Positions 16,908-25,529 of a stretch of 64,000 nt of DNA are shown piece by piece. The stretch is from UBA1444 sp964601085. GTDB taxonomy: Bacteria; Bacillota; Negativicutes; UBA1444. Location: NCBI GenBank assembly GCA_964601085.1, contig CAZRLN010000002.1, forward strand, positions 62,001 through 126,000, read 5' to 3'. Every line of letters starts with the position of its first letter. The stretch's first letter is position 1. The notes beneath the pieces were generated by a model. That model worked only from the letters and a program-made list of their open reading frames with translations, had not been told where the DNA came from and did no database searches. The position numbers and the translations under genes were made by a program.

Positions 16908-18074
16908 TTATTTTGCCAGCCATTTTTCGGCCCGATCAACAAATTCAGCCAGCCGAGCTTCGGATTGGACGAGGGCGATTCGAACGTAACCTTCGCCGCA
17001 ATCGCCAAAACCAATGCCGGGAACCACCGCTACCCCCGTATTCTTTAGTAGATCAGCGACAAAATCAAAGGAGGTTTGGCGAGTTGGCACGGGTGCCCAA
17101 ATATACATGGAGGCTTTGGGTCGCTCCACTTTCCAGCCAAACCGGGCAAAACCGTCTACCAAGACATCCCTTCGCCGTTGATAACGCAGGGCAGTTTCGA
17201 GGATGCAATCGTCCGGACCGTTCAATGCGGCGATAGCCCCCTGTTGGATCGCATAAAAGATCCCATAATCAAAATTGGATTTCAAGCGCCCCAGCAAGGC
17301 GATGACTTCCGCATTGCCCACGACGAAAGCTACCCGGCAGCCAGCCATGCTATAGGTTTTGGACAGGGAATGAAATTCAATGGCCACATCCTTGGCGCCC
17401 GGAATGGACAAAAAACTGTCAGGGCGATAACCGTCAAACACCAGTTCGCTATAGGCGAAATCATGAATCACCAAGAAATTATATTGTTTTGCCAAGGCAA
17501 CAACTTTGACGAAGAAATCCCGGGGCGCGGTTGCAGCAAGCGGGTTGTTGGGATAATTCAGGATCATGATTTTGGCTCGACGCAAGATTGCGGGATCAAT
17601 CGCGTCCAGGTCCGGCAGGTACGCATTTTCCGGTTTCAATGGCATCGTTACGATTTCCGCGCCGGCAACCAGCGGTCCGGCGAAGAAAATCGGATACCCG
17701 GGATCGGGAACCAGGACGACATCACCAGGATTGACCAAGCATAACCCGATGTGGGCCAGGCCGTCCTGGGATCCCATTAAGGAATGAATTTCAGTGGCGG
17801 GATCCAGACCGACGGAAAACTTTCTTTGGTACCAATTGGCGACTGCCTGAAGGAATTCCGGCGTTCCCTTCGACAAGGTGTAGCCATAACTGGCATCGTT
17901 GTCCAGGGCGTCCTTCATGGCGGCTACGATATGGGGCGCCGGAGCCAAATCGGGACTGCCCAAACTGAGGGTAATGACATCCTTTCCTTCCGCAATCGCC
18001 TGCTTTCGCATCGTATCCACTTGCGTGAATATGGCGGAAGAAAGTCCTTTAAGTCGTTCAGCCTGTTGAAACAT
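16908..18074 (-). CDS. Class I/II aminotransferase (LL-diaminopimelate / aspartate aminotransferase-like)
   Basis: A 388-residue fold-type I PLP aminotransferase. The substrate and PLP region includes NYPNNPLAA and FAYSELVFD, and the PLP lysine is in SLSKTYSMAGCRV. It is close to the DapL/AlaT-like family. ATG 18074 is chosen: GGGAGA lies 8 nt upstream, while the ATG at 18089 has no ribosome site. It starts the operon that runs through ASCH, pduL, iclR and kor, so it may supply 2-oxoacids to the oxidoreductase (inference). Confidence 0.88.
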   Translation of the reverse strand: MFQQAERLKGLSSAIFTQVDTMRKQAIAEGKDVITLSLGSPDLAPAPHIVAAMKDALDNDASYGYTLSKGTPEFLQAVANWYQRKFSVGLDPATEIHSLMGSQDGLAHIGLCLVNPGDVVLVPDPGYPIFFAGPLVAGAEIVTMPLKPENAYLPDLDAIDPAILRRAKIMILNYPNNPLAATAPRDFFVKVVALAKQYNFLVIHDFAYSELVFDGYRPDSFLSIPGAKDVAIEFHSLSKTYSMAGCRVAFVVGNAEVIALLGRLKSNFDYGIFYAIQQGAIAALNGPDDCILETALRYQRRRDVLVDGFARFGWKVERPKASMYIWAPVPTRQTSFDFVADLLKNTGVAVVPGIGFGDCGEGYVRIALVQSEARLAEFVDRAEKWLAK

Positions 18075-18166
18075 CACATTCTCTCCCATCTGTTCATGCC
18101 CATTGGTAATGGATTTCTACATGTATTATTCTCGGCGCAAAGAGAAAATCCTTGTTTTCCGGAGAA

Positions 18167-18212
18167 GAAAAATACTATCCTGGCGATCATTGAAATGCTG
18201 CCAGGATAGTAT
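18167..18212 (-). terminator. Terminator after nfnB
   Basis: Thirteen-base perfect arms (18172-18184 and 18200-18212) with a 15-nt loop; on the minus strand TTTTT follows. It closes the long gene run that starts at psd. Confidence 0.9.
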
Positions 18213-18236
18213 GGTTTTGAGTTTGACCGAAAAAAA

Positions 18237-19640
18237 TTATTTTTTGGCGTTTTGTTTCTGTTGCACGTATTCGTGAATGGCTTCGGCCGCCTTTTTCCCG
18301 GCGCCCATGGCCAAAATGACGGTGGCGGCGCCGGTAACGATATCGCCGCCGGCGAAAACCCCTTCTTTAGTTGTTTTGCCGTTTTCATCCGCGACGATAT
18401 TGCCGTGCTTATTTGTTTCCATCCCCGGGGTGGTGTTCTGGATCAATGGATTGGGGCCCTGACCGATGGCGATGACCACGGTGTCCACATCCAGTACGAA
18501 GTTGGATCCTGCTTTTTCTACCGGACGACGGCGACCCGACGCATCCGGTTCGCCCAGCTCCATCCGAACGCATTCCAGTCCCTTGACCCAGCCGGCTTCA
18601 TCGCCAATCACCTGAATCGGGTTGGTCAGCAATTGGAAATCGACGCCTTCTTCGTGAGCATGTTCCACTTCTTCGGCCCTTGCCGGCATTTCATCCTTGG
18701 AGCGGCGGTACACGATATAGACGTTTTCCGCACCAAGACGCAAGGCGGTACGCGCGGAGTCCATGGCGACATTGCCGCCGCCGACGACGGCGACATTTCG
18801 GCCAACGCGAACCGGGGTGGCGGTTTCCGGGAACTTGTACGCTTTCATGAGATTCACGCGGGTCAAAAATTCATTGGCAGAATAAACGCCGTTGAGATTT
18901 TCGCCCAGCATTTTCATGAAGTGCGGCAATCCGGCGCCGGTGCCGATAAATACCGCGTCATATTTCTCTTCTTCCATCAGTTCGTCGACGGTGTAGGTTT
19001 TGCCAATGACGGCATTGACTACCACTTCGACGCCGAGATATTTCAGGGTTTCGATTTCGCATTTTACGATTTCCTTCGGCAGCCGGAATTCGGGAATCCC
19101 GTACATCAGAACGCCGCCGGGCGTATGCAATGCTTCAAACAGGGTTACCTGATACCCGAGGCGGACCAAATCGCCGGCCGCGGTCAGGCTGGCCGGTCCC
19201 CCACCGATGACCGCCACTTTGCCGATTTTTTTCTCGGGCGGCAATTCCGGCATCGGGCAGCTTCCGCCCAACGAAAAGTCGGCGACAAACCGTTCCAGAC
19301 GGCCAATGGCGACCGGTTCCCCTTTTATTCCGCGGATACAGAGCTTTTCGCACTGATTTTCCTGGGGGCAGACCCGACCGCAGACCGCCGGCAGATTGTT
19401 ATACTGGCGGATGATTTTATTGGCGGCGATATAATCGCCTTCTTTAACTTTACTGATGAATGCGGGAATATCAATTCCAACCGGGCAGCCATTACGGCAG
19501 GGCGAGTTTTTGCACTGCAGGCAGCGGGCGGCTTCGGCTTTGGCGGTTTCTTCATCATAACCCAAGGTAACTTCGTTAAAATTATGCCGGCGAACGTTGG
19601 CTTCCTGTTCCGGCATTTTATGTTTTACTTGTTGTGACAT
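18237..19640 (-). CDS. nfnB: NfnB / NADPH-dependent glutamate synthase small-chain-like flavoprotein
   Basis: A 467-residue FAD protein with two N-terminal [4Fe-4S] motifs (C40-x2-C43-x4-C48-x3-C52 and the group CGRVCPQENQCEKLC), a FAD GxGxxG (VIGGGPASLTAAG) and a NAD(P) Rossmann motif (VVGGGNVAMD). In anaerobes this protein paired with the preceding gene forms NfnAB, which couples ferredoxin and NADH to NADP+ by electron bifurcation. ATG 19640 has GGGGGATGG upstream and overlaps nfnA by 16 bp. Annotation pipelines often call it gltA; no glutamate synthase large subunit is nearby. Confidence 0.85.
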   Translation of the reverse strand: MSQQVKHKMPEQEANVRRHNFNEVTLGYDEETAKAEAARCLQCKNSPCRNGCPVGIDIPAFISKVKEGDYIAANKIIRQYNNLPAVCGRVCPQENQCEKLCIRGIKGEPVAIGRLERFVADFSLGGSCPMPELPPEKKIGKVAVIGGGPASLTAAGDLVRLGYQVTLFEALHTPGGVLMYGIPEFRLPKEIVKCEIETLKYLGVEVVVNAVIGKTYTVDELMEEEKYDAVFIGTGAGLPHFMKMLGENLNGVYSANEFLTRVNLMKAYKFPETATPVRVGRNVAVVGGGNVAMDSARTALRLGAENVYIVYRRSKDEMPARAEEVEHAHEEGVDFQLLTNPIQVIGDEAGWVKGLECVRMELGEPDASGRRRPVEKAGSNFVLDVDTVVIAIGQGPNPLIQNTTPGMETNKHGNIVADENGKTTKEGVFAGGDIVTGAATVILAMGAGKKAAEAIHEYVQQKQNAKK

Positions 19641-20455
19641 GATCCATCCCCCTTGCATTGCCGTTCCTGCGTTTGATACATGCGCGCCCGGGACATCAGT
19701 CCGTTGAAGTCGACGGCATGACCGTCAAACTCCGGTCCATCCACACAGGCGAATTTGGTTTCGCCGCCAACGCTGCAACGGCAACCGCCGCACATGCCGG
19801 TTCCGTCCACCATGATCGGGTTGAGGCTGACCAATGTGGGAATCTTATAGGGACGGGTTACCTCGGCAACGCCCCGCATCATGATCATTGGTCCGATCGC
19901 CATGACCCGGTCGATTTTTTCGCCGGCGGCAATCATGTCTTTCAGGGGATCGACAACCAATCCCTTGCGTCCGGCGGAGCCGTCATCGGTGGTAATGTGC
20001 AGAACATCGCTGACCGAACGCATTTCTTTCTCCATGATCAACAAATCCGCATTACGGGCGCCGATGATGGATACTACACGGTTGCCTGCTTCCTTATAAG
20101 CACGGGCGATGGGATAGACCGGCGCGACACCGATGCCGCCGCCAATGCAAACCACCGTGCCGAAATTTTCAATTTCAGTTGCTTTGCCGAGCGGTCCGGC
20201 AACGTCCAGAAGCGCATCACCGGCTTTTAGTGTGCCGAGTTGACGGGTAGTGTCGCCCACTTCTTGAAAAATCAAGTGAATGGAGCCCTGTTCGCGATTA
20301 TAGTCGGCGATCGTCAAGGGAATCCGTTCGCCGTTTTCATCAATCCGCAGGATGATGAATTGTCCGGCCTGACATTTGCGAGCAACCATCGGCGCTTCCA
20401 CGATAAAGGACTTCACGCCGGCGGACAGCTCTTCCGCACTGAGAATTTTGTACAA
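19625..20455 (-). CDS. nfnA: NfnA / sulfide dehydrogenase-type FAD-[2Fe-2S] subunit
   Basis: A 276-residue PyrK-like subunit: a ferredoxin-reductase FAD domain, a NAD-binding domain (VVCIGGGIGVAPVYP) and a C-terminal cysteine cluster (GMCGGCRCSVGG, then FACVDGPEFDGH) for a [2Fe-2S] centre. Start TTG 20455 with GGAGGAATTCAA upstream; longer frames run into mtaD. It overlaps nfnB. Reads as the small subunit of the NADH-dependent reduced ferredoxin:NADP+ oxidoreductase. Confidence 0.87.
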   Translation of the reverse strand: MYKILSAEELSAGVKSFIVEAPMVARKCQAGQFIILRIDENGERIPLTIADYNREQGSIHLIFQEVGDTTRQLGTLKAGDALLDVAGPLGKATEIENFGTVVCIGGGIGVAPVYPIARAYKEAGNRVVSIIGARNADLLIMEKEMRSVSDVLHITTDDGSAGRKGLVVDPLKDMIAAGEKIDRVMAIGPMIMMRGVAEVTRPYKIPTLVSLNPIMVDGTGMCGGCRCSVGGETKFACVDGPEFDGHAVDFNGLMSRARMYQTQERQCKGDGSCHNK

Positions 20456-20468
20456 TTGAATTCCTCCT

Positions 20469-21752
20469 TTATTTAACCAGCCGTAACCCGCGTGCGTTGG
20501 TTTCGGCTTTAACCTTGGCAATGTCGAGAGTGGTGAATTCCCCGTTGCGATAAAGAATGCGTCCATCGACCAAGGTATGGCTGACATCGGCCGAAGCCGC
20601 CGCATACGTTAGGATGGAGGCAAGGTCGTGTTTGGGGTACCAATGGGGCGCCGTGATGTCGTAAATCGCCAAATCAGCTTTATAACCCGGCTCAATACGA
20701 CCCAAAGCGTCACTTTGACCAATGGCGGCGGCGCCGCCTTGATGGGCAATTTGTAATACCTGGCTGGAAGGCAGTACCGTCGGATCCATACGGTCAAGCT
20801 TTTGCAGGAATGAGGCCATCCGGATCTCTTCCAGCATGTCCAGTTTATTGTTGCTGGTGGCGCCGTCCGTTCCCAGCGCGACGGTGACCCCGGCGTTCAG
20901 CATGGCGGCGACTGGTGCGGCGCCGCTGGCCAGTTTTAGATTACTGGAAGGATTGTGGACCACTCGGACTTTTTTTTCGGCGAGAATTCGGATATCATCT
21001 TCGGAAACCCATACGCAGTGCGCTGCCAAAGTGCCGCAATCGAACACTCCCAGGCCGTCAAGCAAGGCAACCGGCGATTTTCCATAGATGTTTTTGCATT
21101 TTTCGACTTCATCTTTGGTTTCCGACAAATGAACATGAATTTCCGCCCCGATCCGCCGGGCGATGCCAACGACTTTTTCCATGCAGCGCGGCGGACAGGT
21201 GTACGGGGCATGCGGCCCCAACATCACGGTAATCCGGCCGTCTGCGGCGCCATGGAAGTCATGGAACAATTGTTCATTCTCGGCGAATCGTTCCTCTTGA
21301 CCTGGACCGTCGACCGCAATGAGTCCGCGGGACAACGACGCCCGCATTCCAGTCTCGACGCAGGCCTTCGCCACTTGATCCATAAAAAAGTACATATCGG
21401 CAAAAGCGGTTGTGCCCGAGGCCAGCATTTCGGCAATGGCCAGCTGCGTTCCCCAATATACGTCTTCGGCGGTCAAGTTGGCTTCCGCCGGCCAGATTTT
21501 CTTTTGCAGCCAGTCCATCAGGGCCATGTCGTCGGCATAGCTGCGGAACAGAGTCATAGCCGCATGGGTATGGGCGTTCACCAGACCCGGGGTCGTCAGT
21601 TTATTCCCGCAATCGATTTTCTCTTCCGCTTCCCAATTCGGCGGAGCTTCGCCGCAGAACAGGATACGGCCGTTCTCGATGCCGATATCGCCGTCGATAA
21701 TTTTGCCGGCTGGATCAAGGTAGCGCCCGGAGTGCAACAGCAATCTACTCAT
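20469..21752 (-). CDS. mtaD: MTA/SAH deaminase MtaD
   Basis: A 427-residue amidohydrolase that deaminates 5'-methylthioadenosine, S-adenosylhomocysteine or 5'-deoxyadenosine to the inosine forms. Metal ligands appear in NAHTHAAM, in EIHVHLSET and in GTDGATSNN, and the HCVW and HNPSSNLKL segments are typical of the MtaD/SsnA group. ATG 21752 has AAAGGATG upstream. Located between the aldolase and nfnA in a cluster of SAM by-product genes, which favours the nucleoside substrates. Confidence 0.9.
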   Translation of the reverse strand: MSRLLLHSGRYLDPAGKIIDGDIGIENGRILFCGEAPPNWEAEEKIDCGNKLTTPGLVNAHTHAAMTLFRSYADDMALMDWLQKKIWPAEANLTAEDVYWGTQLAIAEMLASGTTAFADMYFFMDQVAKACVETGMRASLSRGLIAVDGPGQEERFAENEQLFHDFHGAADGRITVMLGPHAPYTCPPRCMEKVVGIARRIGAEIHVHLSETKDEVEKCKNIYGKSPVALLDGLGVFDCGTLAAHCVWVSEDDIRILAEKKVRVVHNPSSNLKLASGAAPVAAMLNAGVTVALGTDGATSNNKLDMLEEIRMASFLQKLDRMDPTVLPSSQVLQIAHQGGAAAIGQSDALGRIEPGYKADLAIYDITAPHWYPKHDLASILTYAAASADVSHTLVDGRILYRNGEFTTLDIAKVKAETNARGLRLVK

Positions 21753-21756
21753 ACGA

Positions 21757-22416
21757 TCATCCTTTCCGTTTCAACTGACAATAGTTTTCCACGTAAAACC
21801 GGCGCATTTGCAGAATATCTTCTTCGTTCAGGCTGCGGGCGCCGCCCAGTTGGCTGGCGATGGCATGGATCTGCGCTGCTTTTTCGACCAATTCGGCGAC
21901 TAGCAACGCTTCCGCCAGGGAGGGCCCGCAAGCAACCGCTCCATGATTCGCCAGTAATACCGCTGTTCTGTCGCCAAGCGCCAAGACGGCGTTTTGGGCC
22001 AGCTCGGGTGTTCCCGGCAACGCATATGGGGCGACAGCCACTTCGCCGCCCACGACTTGCACCATTTCCTCCAGACTGGGCGGAATCGCCTTTCCTGCGA
22101 CAGCGCAGGCCGTTGCATAAATGCTGTGGGTGTGGACGACAGCCTGAACTTCAGGATGGGCTTGATAAATCGCCAAATGCAATGGCAATTCGGAGGAAGG
22201 GCGTTCGCCTTCCAGAATATTACCGGCCAAATCGACCACGACGAGGTCGGTGGTCTGCAACTCGGGATATGGACGGCCCGACGGCGTGATCACGACCTGA
22301 TTGTCCCGGTCGCCGCGACAACTGATGTTTCCCCAGGTTCCGGCAACCAGGCCCCGCTCGATCATTTGACGCCCGGTATCGATGACGGCCTGTTTGATTT
22401 CCGACAAACTCTTCAT
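21757..22416 (-). CDS. Class II aldolase, probable 5-(methylthio)ribulose-1-phosphate / 5-deoxyribulose-1-phosphate aldolase
   Basis: A 219-residue class II (zinc) aldolase of the fuculose-phosphate aldolase/AraD family: GTWGNIS near 26-32, TPSGRPYP, SSELPLHLAIY and the zinc-binding VVHTHS (H near 94-96) plus NHGAVACG. ATG 22416 begins just after ahcY. By its place after mtnP, mtnA and ahcY it probably cleaves the ribulose-1-phosphate made by MtnA into DHAP and an aldehyde (DHAP shunt). This substrate is inferred from context; fuculose-phosphate aldolase is the sequence-only alternative. Confidence 0.85.
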   Translation of the reverse strand: MKSLSEIKQAVIDTGRQMIERGLVAGTWGNISCRGDRDNQVVITPSGRPYPELQTTDLVVVDLAGNILEGERPSSELPLHLAIYQAHPEVQAVVHTHSIYATACAVAGKAIPPSLEEMVQVVGGEVAVAPYALPGTPELAQNAVLALGDRTAVLLANHGAVACGPSLAEALLVAELVEKAAQIHAIASQLGGARSLNEEDILQMRRFYVENYCQLKRKG

Positions 22417-22421
22417 TTGGG

Positions 22422-23663
22422 TTACGCCTGATGGAGATAGTCGGTTTGGCAACTGGTCAATGCGTCGATTTTTATGCCCATTGCCGCCAGCTTCAGGTGG
22501 GCGACCTGCAAATCCAGTTCGTGCGGCAAATTATGAACCTCATTGGTCATGGCGTCGTGATTCTTCAAGATATGCAACGCGGCCAGCGCTTGCATTGCAA
22601 AGGAAAGATCCATGATTTCCGTCGGATGGCCGTCGCCGGCCGCCAAATTCACCAGTCGGCCTTCCGCCAGCAAATAAATTTTTCGGCCATCGGCCATTTC
22701 GAATTCTTCGATATTCTTTCGCACAGTACGGGTCGATTTGGCCAAGGCCGCCAGATCGATCTTGTTGATTTCTACGTCGAAGTGACCGGCATTCGCCATG
22801 ATGGCGCCCGGCTTCATCCGTTCCAGGTGCTCCCGTCGAATGACATCGTTGCAGCCGGTAACCGTGACAAAGATGTCTCCTGTTTCCGCCGCCGCCAGCA
22901 TCGGCAGGACCTGATATCCGTCAAAAACCGCTTCCGCCGCCTTGATCGGATTGATTTCGGTTACGATGACATGAGCTCCCAGACCACGGGCCCGCATCGC
23001 CACGCCTTTGCCGCACCAACCGTAACCGGCGACGACGACGGTTTTGCCGGCGATCGACAGATTCGTCGTTCGCATGATGCCATCCCATACGGACTGGCCG
23101 GTACCGTAACGATTGTCGAACAAATGTTTGCAATCGGCATCGTTCACTGAAATCATGGGGAATTTCAGGCGTCCCTGGGCCGCCAGCGCCCGCAGACGCA
23201 ATACGCCGGTGGTGGTTTCTTCCGATCCACCCATCACATTGACGGCCAAGTCGGCGCGTTCGCCATGCAGCAGGGATACCAGGTCGCCGCCGTCGTCGAT
23301 GATAATTTGCGGTTTGGTGTCCAGGGCATGATGCAAAAATTGATCATATTCCGCCGCCGTAGTATTGTACCAAGCGAACACCCCGACTCCGGATTCAGCC
23401 AGCGCCGCCGCCACATCATCCTGCGTGGACAAGGGATTGCTGCCGGTGACCACTACATTGGCCCCCGCATTTTTCAATACCATGCAGAGATAGGCTGTTT
23501 TGGCTTCCAAATGGACCGTCACAACCATGTTGATGCCGGCCAGCGGCTTGGTTTTCGTAAATTCGGCGTTCAGGGAATTCAGTACCGGCATATGCTCCAT
23601 AACCCAGTGAATTTTGTCCCATCCCTGCGGCGCAAGTTTAGGATCCCGGATAATTGATTTCAT
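22422..23663 (-). CDS. ahcY: Adenosylhomocysteinase (or S-inosylhomocysteine hydrolase)
   Basis: Hydrolyses S-adenosylhomocysteine to homocysteine and adenosine using bound NAD. The 413-residue protein shows HLEAKTAYL, DDGGDLVS, the NAD motif VVAGYGWCGKGVA and NAGHFDVEI. It is the shorter type, without the C-terminal Lys-Tyr extension of classic AhcY, as in Thermotoga and archaea, where a relative acts on S-inosylhomocysteine. ATG 23663 overlaps the mtnA stop. With MtaD next door the inosine substrate is a real alternative. Confidence 0.9.
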   Translation of the reverse strand: MKSIIRDPKLAPQGWDKIHWVMEHMPVLNSLNAEFTKTKPLAGINMVVTVHLEAKTAYLCMVLKNAGANVVVTGSNPLSTQDDVAAALAESGVGVFAWYNTTAAEYDQFLHHALDTKPQIIIDDGGDLVSLLHGERADLAVNVMGGSEETTTGVLRLRALAAQGRLKFPMISVNDADCKHLFDNRYGTGQSVWDGIMRTTNLSIAGKTVVVAGYGWCGKGVAMRARGLGAHVIVTEINPIKAAEAVFDGYQVLPMLAAAETGDIFVTVTGCNDVIRREHLERMKPGAIMANAGHFDVEINKIDLAALAKSTRTVRKNIEEFEMADGRKIYLLAEGRLVNLAAGDGHPTEIMDLSFAMQALAALHILKNHDAMTNEVHNLPHELDLQVAHLKLAAMGIKIDALTSCQTDYLHQA

Positions 23664-24724
23664 TGTTTTTCCTCCTCAGAATGTTTCGTGGCCAACTTGC
23701 CAATGGATAGATCATAAGGCGCTTTCAGAACGCCGGCTTCAGTAATGATGGCCGTCACCAAGTCCGCCGGAGTTACATCGAACGCCGGATTGAAAGCCTG
23801 GATTCCATACGGCGCGGTGCGGACTCCGCCAAACTGGAAGATTTCATCGTGATGACGTTCCTCGATCGGGATGCCGGACCCATCCGGCAATGAAAAATCA
23901 AACGTTGACAACGGGGCCGCGACATAAAATGGAATATCATGCGCCTGAGCCAATACGGCCAAACCATAGGTGCCGATTTTGTTGGCGACATCGCCATTGC
24001 TGGCGATGCGGTCGGCGCCGACGATCACCGCTTGCACCCGGCCGGTTTTCATGACCCAGGCGGCCATATTGTCGGTAATCAAGGTGACGGGAATTCCCTG
24101 CCGTGACAGTTCAAATGCAGTCAGGCGGGCGCCCTGCAACAACGGACGAGTTTCATCGGCATAGACGCCGGTCACGTTTCCGTCGAGCCAGGCCTGCTGA
24201 ATGACGCCGAGCGCGGTGCCGACAGCGACGGTCGCCAGAGCTCCGGCATTGCAATGCGTCAGGATGGTCGTCGGCCGACTGAACAACGTAGCTCCATAAC
24301 GGGAAATTTTTTCGTTCATGGCCCGGTCGTCGCGAGCGATGGTTTCCGCCTCTGCTTCCAGCCGACGGAGAAGTTCGGCATCCGACACTTGCTCCCCCGC
24401 TTCCCGGCAGACGTGCATCAGGCGGCGGAGCGCCCAGGACAGGTTCACCGCCGTGGGACGGGTTGCGTTTAACTCGGCGGCGATTCCGGGCAGTTCCGTC
24501 CGTAGGGATTTTCCGGATCTCACCAGTTCGATTGCACCCAGAACCAAGCCAAACGCAGCTGCCGCGCCAATGGCGGGAGCGCCCCTCACTTCCAGCCGCC
24601 GGATGGCTTCCGCCACCCTGCGGTAGTCATGGCAATCAATATAAGATTCCATTAATGGCAGGCGGGTTTGATCCAACAGAATCAAAACTCCGTTTTCCCA
24701 ACGCAAAGATGCTGTCATGGCCAT
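23660..24724 (-). CDS. mtnA: Methylthioribose-1-phosphate isomerase MtnA
   Basis: Converts methylthioribose 1-phosphate to the ribulose 1-phosphate in methionine salvage or the DHAP shunt. The 354-residue protein has VRGAPAIGAAAAFG, THCNAGALATVAVGTALG (catalytic Cys) and GADRIASNGDVANKIGTYG with the catalytic Asp. ATG 24724 lies 1 nt after mtnP; no strong ribosome site, so coupling is likely. A second ATG two codons on is possible. Confidence 0.95.
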   Translation of the reverse strand: MAMTASLRWENGVLILLDQTRLPLMESYIDCHDYRRVAEAIRRLEVRGAPAIGAAAAFGLVLGAIELVRSGKSLRTELPGIAAELNATRPTAVNLSWALRRLMHVCREAGEQVSDAELLRRLEAEAETIARDDRAMNEKISRYGATLFSRPTTILTHCNAGALATVAVGTALGVIQQAWLDGNVTGVYADETRPLLQGARLTAFELSRQGIPVTLITDNMAAWVMKTGRVQAVIVGADRIASNGDVANKIGTYGLAVLAQAHDIPFYVAAPLSTFDFSLPDGSGIPIEERHHDEIFQFGGVRTAPYGIQAFNPAFDVTPADLVTAIITEAGVLKAPYDLSIGKLATKHSEEEKQ

Positions 24725-24725
24725 A

Positions 24726-25529
24726 TCAGAGTTTGAACCCGCCGAATTCACGCAACGCATGCGGGCAGGAACATTCATCCGTCCGGGTCGCGATAAGAAT
24801 GGTCTGTTTCAGCAAAGCCCGAATGTTGGCGGCATTTTGTTTCATGGTGTCAACCACTTCGGCATGGGTCAACGGCGTTGAACTGATGCCGGCTGCAAAA
24901 TTGGTAACCATCGAAATCGTTGCATAACAAATTTCCGCTTCGCGCGCCAGCCCGGCTTCCGGAACACCGGTCATTCCCACCAGATCACCGCCCAGCATTG
25001 CATAGGCTTTGATTTCCGCCGCCGTTTCAAACCGGGGGCCCTCGGTGCAGACATAACAGCCGTTTCCATGCAGGGGCAATTCCAGAGTCGCGGCGGCGGC
25101 GGCAATCGCTTGCCGCAGGGTCGGACAATAAGGGGAAGTCATGTCCACATGCACGACACCCCGATCGCTGCCCTCGTAAAAAGTAGGAATCCGGAGTTTG
25201 GTAAAATCGAGAAACTGATCCGGCAATACAATATCGCCCGGTTTCATGGTCGCATTTAACGACCCGACAGCCGTAGTCGCGAGGATTTGCTGCACGCCCA
25301 GTTTTTTTAGCGCCCAAATATTCGCCCGATAATTGATCAAATGCGGTGGAATGGAATGATGGCGGCCATGTCGCGGAATAAAGGCAACCGGTCGGCCTTC
25401 CAGCAGTCCGGTCTGGCAGGATACTTCGCCATAGGGTGTATCGACAACAACGGTGGAAACCTGGTCCAGCACGGCGGGATCATAAACTCCCGTACCGCCA
25501 ATGACGGCAAGCGACGGCTTGATGCTCAA
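24726..25529 (-). CDS. mtnP: 5'-methylthioadenosine phosphorylase MtnP
   Basis: Phosphorolyses MTA, and often 5'-deoxyadenosine, to adenine and the ribose 1-phosphate. The 267-residue protein has IGGTGVYDP, FIPRHGRHHSIPPH, CTEGPRFET, the MTAP-type DLVGMTGVPEAGLARE and ATISMVTN. Start TTG 25529 overlaps the phosphatase stop (TTGA) and has GAGGAGCAAAG upstream. Activity on methylthioinosine made by MtaD is conceivable. Confidence 0.94.
   Translation of the reverse strand: MSIKPSLAVIGGTGVYDPAVLDQVSTVVVDTPYGEVSCQTGLLEGRPVAFIPRHGRHHSIPPHLINYRANIWALKKLGVQQILATTAVGSLNATMKPGDIVLPDQFLDFTKLRIPTFYEGSDRGVVHVDMTSPYCPTLRQAIAAAAATLELPLHGNGCYVCTEGPRFETAAEIKAYAMLGGDLVGMTGVPEAGLAREAEICYATISMVTNFAAGISSTPLTHAEVVDTMKQNAANIRALLKQTILIATRTDECSCPHALREFGGFKL

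Noticed and set aside
18252..19637. Long open frame (about 460 codons) on the plus strand opposite nfnB
   Set aside because: No domain or sensible composition; it mirrors the codon pattern of nfnB, which has clear cofactor motifs. Shadow frame.
20955..22289. Long open frame (about 440 codons) on the plus strand opposite mtaD and the aldolase
   Set aside because: Crosses two well-supported genes on the other strand and shows no recognisable protein features.
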